Source: Phoronis australis (Eukaryota; Phoronida; Phoronidae). From it: a DNA stretch of 64,000 bases. Within the stretch, counting starts at the first letter, position 1. The number at the start of each line of letters is the position of its first letter. Position numbers and translations under genes: made by a program. Positions 1-10,317 of this stretch are shown piece by piece. The notes below the pieces were generated by a model. The model made no database searches. It worked only from the letters and a program-made list of their open reading frames with translations, and was not told the DNA's origin. The stretch lies in the NCBI GenBank assembly GCA_002633005.1, contig NMRA01000127.1, forward strand, positions 566,438 through 630,437, given 5' to 3'.

Positions 1-1747
1 CCTAACATGACGTTATGAACAGCATTACAGCATGTAATGCAAAATTAATACTCTGTTTATTTCCTTTTGTTTAACCATGGAGCTTTACGCCTCCATTATG
101 GGGCCGAGCATCGGTCAATTCCTAGATGAAAAAATATTAAAAAGTACTGCTCAATTCCCGTCATCAGGACCAAGAATTCCCCTTCAAAACCAATGGTTAA
201 AAGAAATTTCTCAAGATTTGAATCATTTCTGCAAAATCTTAGTTTTGGATCCTGGTAGCGATGGGGGATGGGAAATTTTCCCCTCAGCCAAATCTACCCT
301 CTCAGAAGGCACAGGGTTGTTAGCACTGAGCAAGAACAATGTTTGGGGTGAATATTATTGACTGTTTGTTTGTTTTTTATTTCATGACCTGCGTCAATAT
401 TTATCTTTTATGATTAACAGAGCAAACAATGTCTCATAAACACATGATGAACATGCAGCTAATAAAGCCAGATGACATAATGGATTAAATGAAATGAAGA
501 ATGGTTAAATTGAAAACATTAACCACATGACTTAGTAGTGAGGTAGAGTCAGATGATGATATAGACATACCTTTCAGGCTAAATGTAGGACCAGCCTCTG
601 TGCATACAAGCAAATATTAACAAAAGTGTATAATATAGCTCAAGAAGAGTATTTATTTTTTGAAATCAGAAAGTTTGTAGAATTTTGTCGTTGTGGTAGA
701 CATCCCATGTCGCCACGATGTCGCCACGCCACATCCAAACACGTACCCAAAATGCTACAGGAAGCAAACAGGAATTGAACGTCAAAAATCACAGTGGCCC
801 AATCATATCTGTCTGTCGCAAATTGGACACCGGGACACTCCTAATTTCTGCTCAAGCAAAAACCAAACAAAAACACCATTCAGCAGGTATTTGCGACTCC
901 TGCCAATGAGATTTGGCAACCACAATTACTGCTTGGCAGCCAGGGAATTTTACCAGGTAAAATTTGGGGAGTTAACGTTAGACTAAGCATTGAGCCATGA
1001 ACCAGAATGTCACCTTACCCGTAACAAATATCCTATTTAAGCATAACAATCCAGCAAATCCCATGCTCACATATAGCAAAACAATTTTATGGAATAAAGT
1101 AGTCACACTGCTTTGCACATTAATGCACCATCGCTGTTTGGTACCAAAACACTTCAACGTACCCATTTACAATGCCTTTGGGAGCAGCAACCTTCCAACT
1201 CTTGCAGACTCGAACATCAGACTGAATCAGCACTTGATACCAAAACAGAATTCCAATAAACCAAGCATGTAACAATGTTATTGATCCGAATGGACAAATG
1301 TTCAATTTTCCAGAATCTGAAGCCAGTGACTGACTGTACTTTATCAAAAACATTCAATCTAGTCTCACGCAATTCAATAGTTTGCGTCCAGGGGCTTGAT
1401 TCACTACTGAATGGATTCCTGGCAGTCACAAAGTCGCAAAAGATACACTGTCAATAATTTATGGACTTCAGATTTCATGAATATTCTGGATGGATGAATA
1501 CAAGATTTGGTTAAACACACAAGAGTGTTGCCTGGGGAGCTCTACTCTCACGAACAGTGTGTTATATTTGCCGATAATCCAAAGATGAATATGCACTCGC
1601 GGGGGAGATCCAGAATCAAAGACCATCACCAATGAAAGTAAAAAATATAACTTTAAGATTAAATAAACAGACCTGGCCACTGGTGGAGAAATTCAAGGAA
1701 ACTAGGATACAAAATGAACCACAAAATTAAAATTTTACAGATAAAAA
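1..1747. other. Intergenic, no gene seen
   Basis: Only short overlapping frames on both strands, with no recognisable domain or splice pattern. The composition is like the rest of the non-coding window. Nothing further can be supported. Confidence 0.5.
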
Positions 1748-1966
1748 GCGCATTTAACCTGACTAAAACGAAATTCGAATAAGGCCTTTTACTGTCTGTT
1801 TCATAACATTCTTTACTAATATAAGATCTTATTTCGATGCATGTGCCATGTTTTGTTGGCAATGGAAAGAGAATCCTATTGTGGTAAGGAATATTTTGAG
1901 ACAGATTTGATGTGAAAAAGTACTTATTTGAATTTCATTTTTAGCCAGATAAACAGGGTGAAATGC
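1748..1966. mobile_element. Palindromic MITE, copy 1
   Basis: The left arm (GCGCATTTAACCTGACTAAA at 1748) pairs with the reverse complement of the right arm (GAAATGC ending near 1966, with TTTTTAGCCAG inside). The inverted repeat extends about 70 bases on each side, including TTCATAACATTCTTTAC against GTAAGGAATATTTTGAGAC. A second copy is at 26221-26412. No transposase, so non-autonomous. The family is not identified. Confidence 0.65.
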
Positions 1967-1984
1967 AATTTTAAATATGTTAAA

Positions 1985-2860
1985 ATCAAAGAGCAACACA
2001 GAGCGTTGAAATGCCCCATGACTGCACCGCAAACGGGGTGTGCTTTTAGGGGTGTTTAATTGTATCATAAAAATCATTATTAGATGGCGCAGAATGCATT
2101 GAACCCATCCAAAAATGGGAAGGAGTTGTCATTTTTCAAAACTACTCGCCAAATTTCATGAAAGTCCATCAAAGAACTCCAGTGATATAAGGTCAAACGT
2201 AAAAACAAAATATCATTAGGAACCACAGCGGTAGTCAAATCTCTCCATCTGCTGTCAAGTTACTAGTAATAGGAACACAATGGCACAATTTCAAAAACAT
2301 CTTGCAAGGCGTTTAGGAGAAACAGCCGTAGATGCAAAAAAGTTTCAAAGACATAGAGGAAAACAAAAAAATACAAGTGCCTGGGTGGAAACAGTAGCAG
2401 TCAGATCCATCCAAATGTCGTCGTCCGTGGTCAACTTCAACTGCAAACAAGAGCAACTCGGAGCGTTGAAATAAGCCCACGAATGCATTGCAAATGGTGT
2501 GCTTTTAGGGTTGTATATTTGTATCATAAAAATAGAAACTAGATGGCGCAAAAACATACAATCCCTCCAAAAACAGGAACATGCCATATTTCATAAAAAT
2601 CTGTCAAGGAACTTCAGAGAAACAAAGGAAAACAGAATAAAATGAAATTGCCACTAGTGGGCACAGTGTCCATTGGATCCGCCTGAAAGTAGTCGCCGTC
2701 TGTTGTTAACTTCAGATAAATACATTTACTAAATTTAGTAAAGATCCTGCAGTGGGTTTAAGAGATACAACTATGGGCGCAAAACAAAACTTACACTAGG
2801 AGGTGCCACAGTAATCAGTCACCATCATCAATTCAAAGGTAGTCTTCACACTTAGAACAT
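1985..2860. repeat. Patchwork of 'CACTAGGNGGC / GATGGCGCA' repeats, left part
   Basis: Recurring phrases occur at irregular spacing: 'tagatggcgca', 'catccaaaaa', 'tttcatgaaa', 'ccactag.gggcacag', 'cagatccatccaaatgtcgtcgtc'. Several related units of roughly 350 bases can be followed. This looks like nested or tandem copies of one dispersed non-coding element. Open frames here are by-products. Confidence 0.6.
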
Positions 2861-3985
2861 ATACCGTATTCGCTGTAATAACCGCCCAGGGTGCTTAGAA
2901 TAGTTCTTTTCAGGGGGGCCCTTATTATAACCAAAGGCTGTTGAAACCCGGTCTCGGAAACGGGTGAAATCGGAAGCAAGGATTCATTATATTTACGCTC
3001 TGTGACATATCTGTAATCTATGAAAGACTTTCTACAAAACCGTGATGCATTGCTATCAAACTTTGCTGCTAAATTAAGATCATTTTACAGAAAATTGTGC
3101 TGAAATTCCAGGACGAAAACTCGCCGACTGCCTGCCTCGCAATCGTCGATATGGCGACTTGAATGCTTGAATAAAATTCGGTTTCGACTCAAGCAAATTA
3201 CCTGAAATCTTCCTTAAGTTTTCCAAGTTTGGCGTCCCTAAGATTTTTAAGATCCCGTAGAGTCGGGATCACGGCAGGTTTAAGTACAAATCTGCGCTGA
3301 TATCGTGCCATCTACATGTATGATAGGCAACATGAGAAAATGTCTGGAGGAACACATGTTGTTGTCACGTGACGTTTGTTTTGAAGTTGTCTGCGTTTGT
3401 GAGTAAGCGAGCGCGTGCGTGTCACCAGAGTTCATTTGCCAGAGCAGAGAGACCGTCTTTTGGCCAGAGCCACGCAATCTAACGAACTAGATGTGCATTG
3501 TATCTAAAGAAATTTGCACAAGCAGTAGGCCTAAACCAGAGCGTGTTTCATTCAGCACTTGCTGGTCTCATGTGCTAAAAACATTCAACATTTGTCTCGG
3601 TAAGGCCATATTAGTCGCCATGTGGCTGGATGCGTACGTGACTATCTGACGGTTATTTTTCAGTGTAAAGGTGTGTAAGTATTCACTGTCAGTGGTTATT
3701 TTATCGGATATTTGGCTTAAAAACACCAGTTATGGTTAATCAAACAATTCATTTTAAAAATAACGCGAACATTTTTTATAGTATGAGAAACTGTCGGAAA
3801 TTAGTGCCAATATTCATTTCTTGCCGATGCTATGCTACCCGTTTCATGAATGGATAGTTCCAGACTAATGCCTTTGATGACAGGTTCAAGTATGTAGCGC
3901 ACGCTTCCTGGCCACTTAGCAAAGTCTGAAAACCCGTGGGGGGCGCTTATAGGGGCATGAGCGGTTATTACGGCGAATACGGTAT
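2861..3985. mobile_element. 1.1-kb non-autonomous DNA transposon with 27-bp TIRs
   Basis: The left end ATACCGTATTCGCTGTAATA plus ACCGCCC (2861-2887) is the near-perfect reverse complement of the right end GAGCGGTTATTACGG plus CGAATACGGTAT (3959-3985). The interior has no intact transposase, only short minus-strand frames. A second right end, 8166-8205, begins at an assembly N. The superfamily is not assigned because no clean target-site duplication was recognised. Confidence 0.75.
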
Positions 3986-5420
3986 GCCAATTTTCAAATG
4001 ATTTGGTTGATACAGGGATGGACACCAAAAACAAGATTTGAAAACAGCAAAAGAGGCCACTAGGTGGTGCAAAATACCTCGATTCCATCCAAAAACAGGC
4101 AGATAGCATCACCAGACCAATAGGTGGCTATATTTAAAATTTTATGAAAATCTGTTGAGTACCTTTGAAGATACTAAGTTAAACGTAAAAAACTAAAATT
4201 GACACTAGGGGGCACAGCAGTAGTCAGATCTGTCTGAATGTCGTCGTCATGCGTAGTCATTATCATATAAATACACTTGCTAAATTAAGTAAAGATCCTG
4301 CGAACGGTTTAGGAGATCCAGCCATAGGCACAACAAAAACAAAACTGCCACTAGGAGGCGCCACAGTAGTCTAAATCATCGGAAAATCATTGTCAACCGT
4401 CCTCTTTATAGTATGCACAAAAAAACAGACTCGAAAACAGTAAAAATGGCCACAAGGTGGCGCAAACTACGTTGAATCCATCCGAAAACGGGAAGATGGC
4501 GTCATCTCACTAACAGGTTCCTATATACAAAATTTCATGAAAATCCGTTCAAGACTTTTTAAGATACAAAGGTAAGCATAAAAAACTAAAATTGCCACTA
4601 GGGGGCACACCGGTTGTCGGATCCGTCCGAAAGTTCGCTCATGCCGTCCCATTCATGAATGGAACATATATGCCAAATTTCATGAACGTATGTCAAAGGA
4701 TTTTGGAGATAGAGCAGCGGACGCCGGACGCCACCCGGACAGACGGAGATGACGGCATAATGCGTCCACATATAAATATGTGGCCACATAAAAATACCAC
4801 TAGAAGGTGTCACAGTAGTCATAATCGTCCGAAAATCAAAACGAAAAAAAATAGAATTGCTTGGGGGGGCGCAGTAGTAGTCAGATCCATCCAGATGTCG
4901 TCGTTGTCTGTTGTCAACTTCAACTGCAAAAATGTCACTTGAAGACGTCGCAGTAGTCTTAATCGTCCGAAAATCATCATCAGTCATTCTCTTCACAGTA
5001 GAAGCATAAACGCCAATTTTCAAAGTCATCCTTAGAATGGTTTGGTTGATAGATGGGCGGACGCCACAGAACAGACTCAAAAACAGTAAAAACGGCCACA
5101 AAGAACCTCGAATCCATCCAAAAATGGGAGGGTAACGTCACCTCACTAATAGATGCCTATTTAACAAATTTTATGACAATCTGGTGAGGATCTTTGAAGA
5201 CACGGAAGTAAATGTGAAAAACTAAAATTCCCACTAGGGAACACACTGGTAGTCGGATCCGTCTGAAAGTCTGCTCATGCCATCCCATCCATGAATGGAA
5301 CACGTGCAAAATTTCATGAACAGAGATCAAAAGGAGAGAGCACCAGATGCCAGGCACCTGATAGAGATGACGGTATCAATACATGGGCGCACAAAAATTG
5401 TAGTGTCAGCACAGACCAAA
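3986..5420. repeat. Patchwork of 'CACTAGGGGGC' repeats, right part
   Basis: Continues the pattern of 1985-2860. 'aaactaaaattgccactagg' followed by a G-rich string and 'gtagtcggatccgtccgaaag' or 'agtagtcataatcgtccgaaaatc' recurs near 4190, 4340, 4585, 4795, 4930 and 5222. 'atgccaaatttcatgaac' recurs near 4670 and 5306. The TIR element 2861-3985 appears to have inserted into this older block. The 167-codon minus-strand frame here is a repeat artefact. Confidence 0.6.
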
Positions 5421-6990
5421 CAGAGAAAGATGCCACCTGGCGGTAAAAAAGAGTCACCCGAGGGAGCCTCTACAAACATAATGAAAACAGCACAATTGTA
5501 CACTTATGACTCCTCTAGTAGGGTTGAACATGAAGGGTCACAGTCACTATGTCAATCCAACATAAGAGTTGGCCTGGGAAACAGTTTCTTGGCTCTTTCA
5601 TGGCCTTGTGCAAATATCGCTGCATGCCAAGGGTAATTGTCTCTTCGCTTTCATCCAAACTAGTGCAGTCTGGTGGTGCACTCGAATGAAGAGTTGGGAA
5701 TCTTTGAGTAAAACGGGTTTGTTGGCCAAAAGCTTGTTTGAAACAGAGGTAATGGGCAAGGAATAAAGGGACAGATCCGTGTCACATAATTTGTCACTGC
5801 CAGTTTCACCTCGGAAGGAGAGATGATCAATGCAAGAGTCATCTGAACCTACTGCAACAGAGCAAAATACCTATTGTGGGGTATTGGAGGTCAGTTTCCT
5901 GTTGTGTCTTCACTTGTTTCTTATCCCACAAGGTTATTATATGTACTGGTAGGACAGGCCCAGTTGGAATTTTTCATTGAGTCTGCTACAGTTTAAAACA
6001 TTTGGAAATGCTGGAGATGCTCACTTAATATTGGCTCACCTGTTTTTTTTTTGGGGGGGGGCACTTAACCCATTTGTCGGCCAGGGAGACCAAGAGACGT
6101 GGTGGGAACTGGGTAGGGAGAACCATGGTAACAGGCGACCGAGGCCTGAGGAATTTTCTCAACATTTGCCTTTGTTCTAGAGAAATTACTCTCCCATATG
6201 TAAAAAGTACGGTTCAACCTTTGGTATACTTTATCTTCTGTCAGATAACTCACATAGGACTCCAACACATTACATTTCTCCGCTGAGGCACTAGTAGCAC
6301 CCTCAACAGGATGTCTTTGTTAGTGAGTGGGCAGTGACTCCATATGTAATCTTGGCTGCCATTATCGCTCATTTTAAAATCTGTGAAAGAATGATGTCCT
6401 TGTAGGAGGCCTTTCATTGTTGAATACCACACTGAAAAATCGAAAGCCTCGTTGAGAGACTGCGAATATATGCTGAGCCATTTGTAGGTCAATAAAACCA
6501 GGGCAAAACCTGAGTATAAAAAGTTGGCGGTCACTGTCTGAAGAGTGAGGGAATGTCAACAAAGATGAAAGATTCAGTCTGTCAGCCACTGGTGAAGGGA
6601 CTTGGCATGCTTTTGTGACTCAGAGTAAAATTGTAACTGATTCACCCCTGGCATTCCAGAAGAAATGCTGCAGCCATTTCTCATGTTGTCCACGACCGGT
6701 CTACTCAACTTTGTACTCCTCTCACCCATCAGGTTATTATGAGCACCGGGATTATCACCTCTCTCATGCCCACCTCCAGAAGTCCTTGTAGACCTTATGG
6801 GTAGGAGACGTAAAATGCTGGGATTAATACCACTGTCACCTCTCCTATTTTCAGAACTAAGACCCCAAGGAACCAAAAGTTATCCCAAAACGACTTGGAA
6901 AACTGTTCATTACATTGCAAGTATCAACAACCTGAGCTAATGTTGAAGGCAAATAATGTGTTCATGAACCTGAAGCAGGGGATAATGAAT
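5421..6990. other. Intergenic, no gene recognised
   Basis: Contains a T-run/G-run at about 6042-6061 and, on the minus strand at 6065-6876, several overlapping frames of 67-100 codons. Those frames do not join into a recognisable protein. They may be the relic of an unidentified element. Confidence 0.4.
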
Positions 6991-8164
6991 AATCCAACTT
7001 GTCAGTCATCAAGTGTGTGACGTCCTAGCAGCTATCTCGTGTGTATTCTGTTGATCGATGGGACACTGCTAACGGAAGTCAACTATTTGACAGGCTATGT
7101 CCTCGTCAGCCCTCAGCCAGGCAAACAACTCTGACTCACAACACTAGTTACAGAGACACAAAAACTTACTGCCACAGTCGAGTTCTACAGACCAGACTAT
7201 TAATAAATAAAAACTAAGAACCATGCACTAAGTGGACAAATAGGCATTCATACACAACATAATGCCTAAACTAACTCAACTACATGGCACAATAATTATG
7301 AAAAACAATAACTATAAATAAAAACAAAAGGGGAATGTCCACGCACATAGGAAAGGTAAAAACATGGGTAAATCAAGAAACCACTTGGCCACCACGCTAA
7401 TAAACCAACAACAGGATATTGCTTTTCTTTTCAACCTTTCTCAAATCGCTAAGAAACACTTTGGGACAAAAGTGGTCTACAAAGCAGTTAAGTACATCCC
7501 GCAAGAATATAACTAGTGCTGACTACACCACATGTTGTTATTACCACAGACTCACTAGTTATGTCTCATGAAGAGTACTTTCAGCAAACGGCCTATCTGT
7601 ACGGTCAATAGCCTATAAAACCGGCTTCAGCCAGTGTCGAGATTAGAGAGGCCCAATCCCAAGGCATTTCGATGTAATTGTGTTAGGGCCACTAGCAAAA
7701 CTATCTCATGAACGAATCACAGGTCAACACAGAAAAAGGACATGTGTGAATGATGTTGTCAATTACAATAAAACTTTAAGGAAGTGAAACCAATTCCGAT
7801 AATTCGTTGTGAACTGTACGCAAAATTTTCGAAGAAGAGTTGATAGAAGAATCGACAAAAAAATGAAATCAGCCAATAGGGTGAAGCTCAACTTCATGCC
7901 CCTGAAGTTATAGCCTACGGAAGTTATCACTCCACAAATTTAGCAGCAGAATAACGGTAGCACCTGTAATCTGTCTGCATTACTCAAGGAAGAGTGAGAC
8001 AGTACCACCGTCTCAACTGACCCAGTTGAGATGGTGGCCATCTCATTCCAAACATACGGCTGCTTTCCAGTGAAATATTATGCCTCACACTGATTCATTG
8101 AAACCATCTAAGTCCTGTTGCTATAACTAACATAATTAATAAGAATTTAATAAGTACCTTTTCC
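6991..8164. repeat. Direct duplication I, copy A (probable allele)
   Basis: From 'aatccaacttgtcagtcatc' to 'agtaccttttcc'. It is nearly identical to 8206-9369 apart from scattered substitutions and small indels, and the two are separated by a single N and a transposon end. No gene is recognised in either copy; the 60-codon frame at 8547-8729 is unrecognised and altered in this copy. Confidence 0.9.
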
Positions 8165-8165
8165 N
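8165..8165. other. Single N: contig join
   Basis: One unresolved base exactly where copy A stops and a transposon right end begins. The same arrangement is seen at the two other Ns (38314, 62871). Confidence 0.85.
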
Positions 8166-8205
8166 CGCTTATAGGGGCATGGGCGGTTATTACGGCGAAT
8201 ACGGT
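8166..8205. mobile_element. Right-end fragment of the 1.1-kb TIR element
   Basis: CGCTTATAGGGGCATGGGCG and the TTATTACGGCGAATACGGT that follows match the right end of 2861-3985 almost base for base. It is truncated at the N and is directly followed by duplication copy B. Confidence 0.8.
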
Positions 8206-9369
8206 AATACAACTGGTCAGTCATCAAGTGTGTGACACCCTAGCAGCTATCTGGTGTGTATTCTGTTGATCGACGGGACACTACTAACAAAGTCAACTTT
8301 TTGACAGGCTACGTCCTCGTCAACCCTCAGCCAGGCAAACAGCTCTGACTCACAACACTAGTTATAGAGATACAAAAACTTACTGCCACAGTGGAGTTCT
8401 ACAGACCACACTATTTATGAATAAAAACTAACCATGCACCAAGTGAATGAATAGGCATTCATACACAACACAATGCCTAAACTAACACAACTACATGGCA
8501 CAATGATTATGAAAAACAATAACTATAAACAAAAACAAAAGGGGGAATGTCCACGCACAAAGGAAAGGTAAAAACATGGGGTAAACCAAGAAAACACTTG
8601 GCCACCACGCTAATAAACCAACAACAGGATATTGCTTTTCTTTCCAACCTCTCTCAAATCGCTAAGAAACCCTTTGGGACAAAAATGGTCTACAAAGCAG
8701 TTAAGTATATCCCGCACAAACATAACTAGTGCTGACTACGCCACATGTTGTTGTTACCACAGACTCACTAGTTATGTCTCATGAAGAGTACTTTCAGCAA
8801 ACGGCCTATCTGTACGGTCAATAGCCTATAAAAACCGGCTTCAGCCAGTGTCGAGATTAGAGAGGCCCAATCCCAAGGCATTTCGATGTAATTGTTTTAG
8901 GGCCACTAGCAAAACTATCTCATGAACGAATCACAGGTCAACACAGAAAAAGGACATGTGTGAATGATGTTGTCAATTACAATAAAACTTTAAGGAAGTA
9001 AAACCAATTCCGATAATTCGTTGTGAACTGTACGCAAAATTTTCGAAGAAGAGTTGATAGAAGAATCGACAAAAAAATGAAATCAGCCAATAGGGTGAAG
9101 CTCAACTTCATGCCCCTGAAGTTATAGCCTACGGAAGTTATCACTCCACAAATTTAGCAGCAGAATAACGGTAGCACCTGTAACCTGTCTGCATTACTCA
9201 ATGAAGAGTGAGACAGTACCACCGTCTCAACTGACCCAGTTGAGATGGTGGCCATCTCATTCCAAACATAGGGCTGCTTTCCAGTGAAATATGCCTCACA
9301 CTAATTAAAACCATCTAAGTCCTGTTGCTATAACTAATATAATTAATAAGAATAATAAGTACCTTTTCC
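8206..9369. repeat. Direct duplication I, copy B (probable allele)
   Basis: Near-identical to 6991-8164. After its last shared bases (ccttttcc) the sequence runs on into the unique region leading to exon 1, as expected if this is the start of the right-hand contig. Confidence 0.9.
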
Positions 9370-10224
9370 TCAAATCGACATTTTTACACTTTTGGTGCCA
9401 GGGGGCAATTGGTCATCGTTTTACCCATATCTGTCAAACGTGTATATTTATTCCTATAGTCAACAAAACTCATTACGGTCAGTGTCAACAGTACGTCACT
9501 TTGCCAGTAACTGAGTAATGATATGACATTATGACAGACAATGTCGTAATGAGTCAGGAATTGAATGCAGAAAAAAGTTTACAAAGAATAAACAAAATAT
9601 CAAGAACTACTTACCCATTACAAGTGATTATCACAGACAAATTTGTAGCTTTTGTGGCAAATTCAGCGTCTTCAGTGGCAATGTGGGCGTCGCAGTAATC
9701 GCACAAATATCGTGCTTAGCGGTTGTCTTTCTACATTCACGCTCTAACCCGGAAGTAAATAGAGGAAGTGGTAAATTTTCGAGTAGAAGGATGATTTCGA
9801 ATATAAATGAGATACAAGGAAATCACACAAATTGGGATTTAAGTCGTTAAATTTTAATTTCCACAATGATATTCTTAGATGAAAAGTTATTTTTTCTCAC
9901 CAGAATCTCAACGTTTGAGCTCATATTTAAACTACCACATTGCAATAATCTAAAAATCTACCTTATTTTTCCCAAATAGGTCATTTCAGGTAACCATATC
10001 GAAAGCGAGATTCACTATTAATTTTGAATATTTTTAATGCAGCTTTCAGCAAAAAAATTAACTTCATAAAAATATAAATTTTAAGTTTATTTCAAATTTT
10101 GCGTCTTTTAGACGATTTGATAATTTTGGAGAAAGTTTTCGCTGTCAGTAGTGCGGAAATTAAACGTTTCAGACCTTACGGTGCTCCACATCACAACTTC
10201 GTCTTCAGTTAGTGTCGGGCAGTA
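9370..10224 (+). promoter_or_regulatory. Upstream region and presumed 5' UTR of the PDZ-SoHo gene
   Basis: Stretch before the start codon. It contains ACCCGGAAGT at 9747-9756, an ETS-type core often found near animal promoters, and further on AT-rich sequence. No reliable TATA box or initiator can be named, and an additional 5' non-coding exon further upstream cannot be excluded. Confidence 0.3.
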
Positions 10225-10317
10225 ATGTCGTTTAACGTGTGTCTCACGGGCGGTGCCCCTTGGGGCTTTAGGCTCCAAGGAGGGAAAGAATTTGGCCAAC
10301 CACTTAGAATAGCCAAG
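10225..10317 (+). CDS. SORBS-like: Exon 1: start codon and first half of PDZ domain
   Basis: Encodes residues 1-31, starting [26 protein letters not shown] is the carboxylate-binding loop (the GLGF equivalent) that marks PDLIM/ALP/Enigma and synaptopodin-2 PDZ domains; [13 protein letters not shown] is especially close to SYNPO2. The ATG at 10225 is chosen because an in-frame TAG at 10210-10212 lies just upstream and no other ATG intervenes. The exon ends AAG|gtagga in phase 0 and joins exon 2 to make an uninterrupted PDZ. Ending the first coding exon just after the second PDZ strand is, from memory, also the arrangement in PDLIM genes. Confidence 0.88.

Noticed and set aside
3801-4112. 103-codon minus-strand frame across the TIR element end
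   Set aside because: Crosses the boundary between the element and the flanking repeat, so it cannot be a gene of either.
4598-5101. 167-codon open frame on the minus strand
   Set aside because: Lies wholly in the repeat block; its peptide is made of repeated repeat-derived words and has no domain.
6065-6876. Cluster of minus-strand frames that might be a decayed element protein
   Set aside because: Frames overlap and shift, and no known transposase, polymerase or other domain could be recognised.
8547-8729. 60-codon frame present in duplication I
   Set aside because: Its start and several positions differ between the two copies, with no recognisable product.
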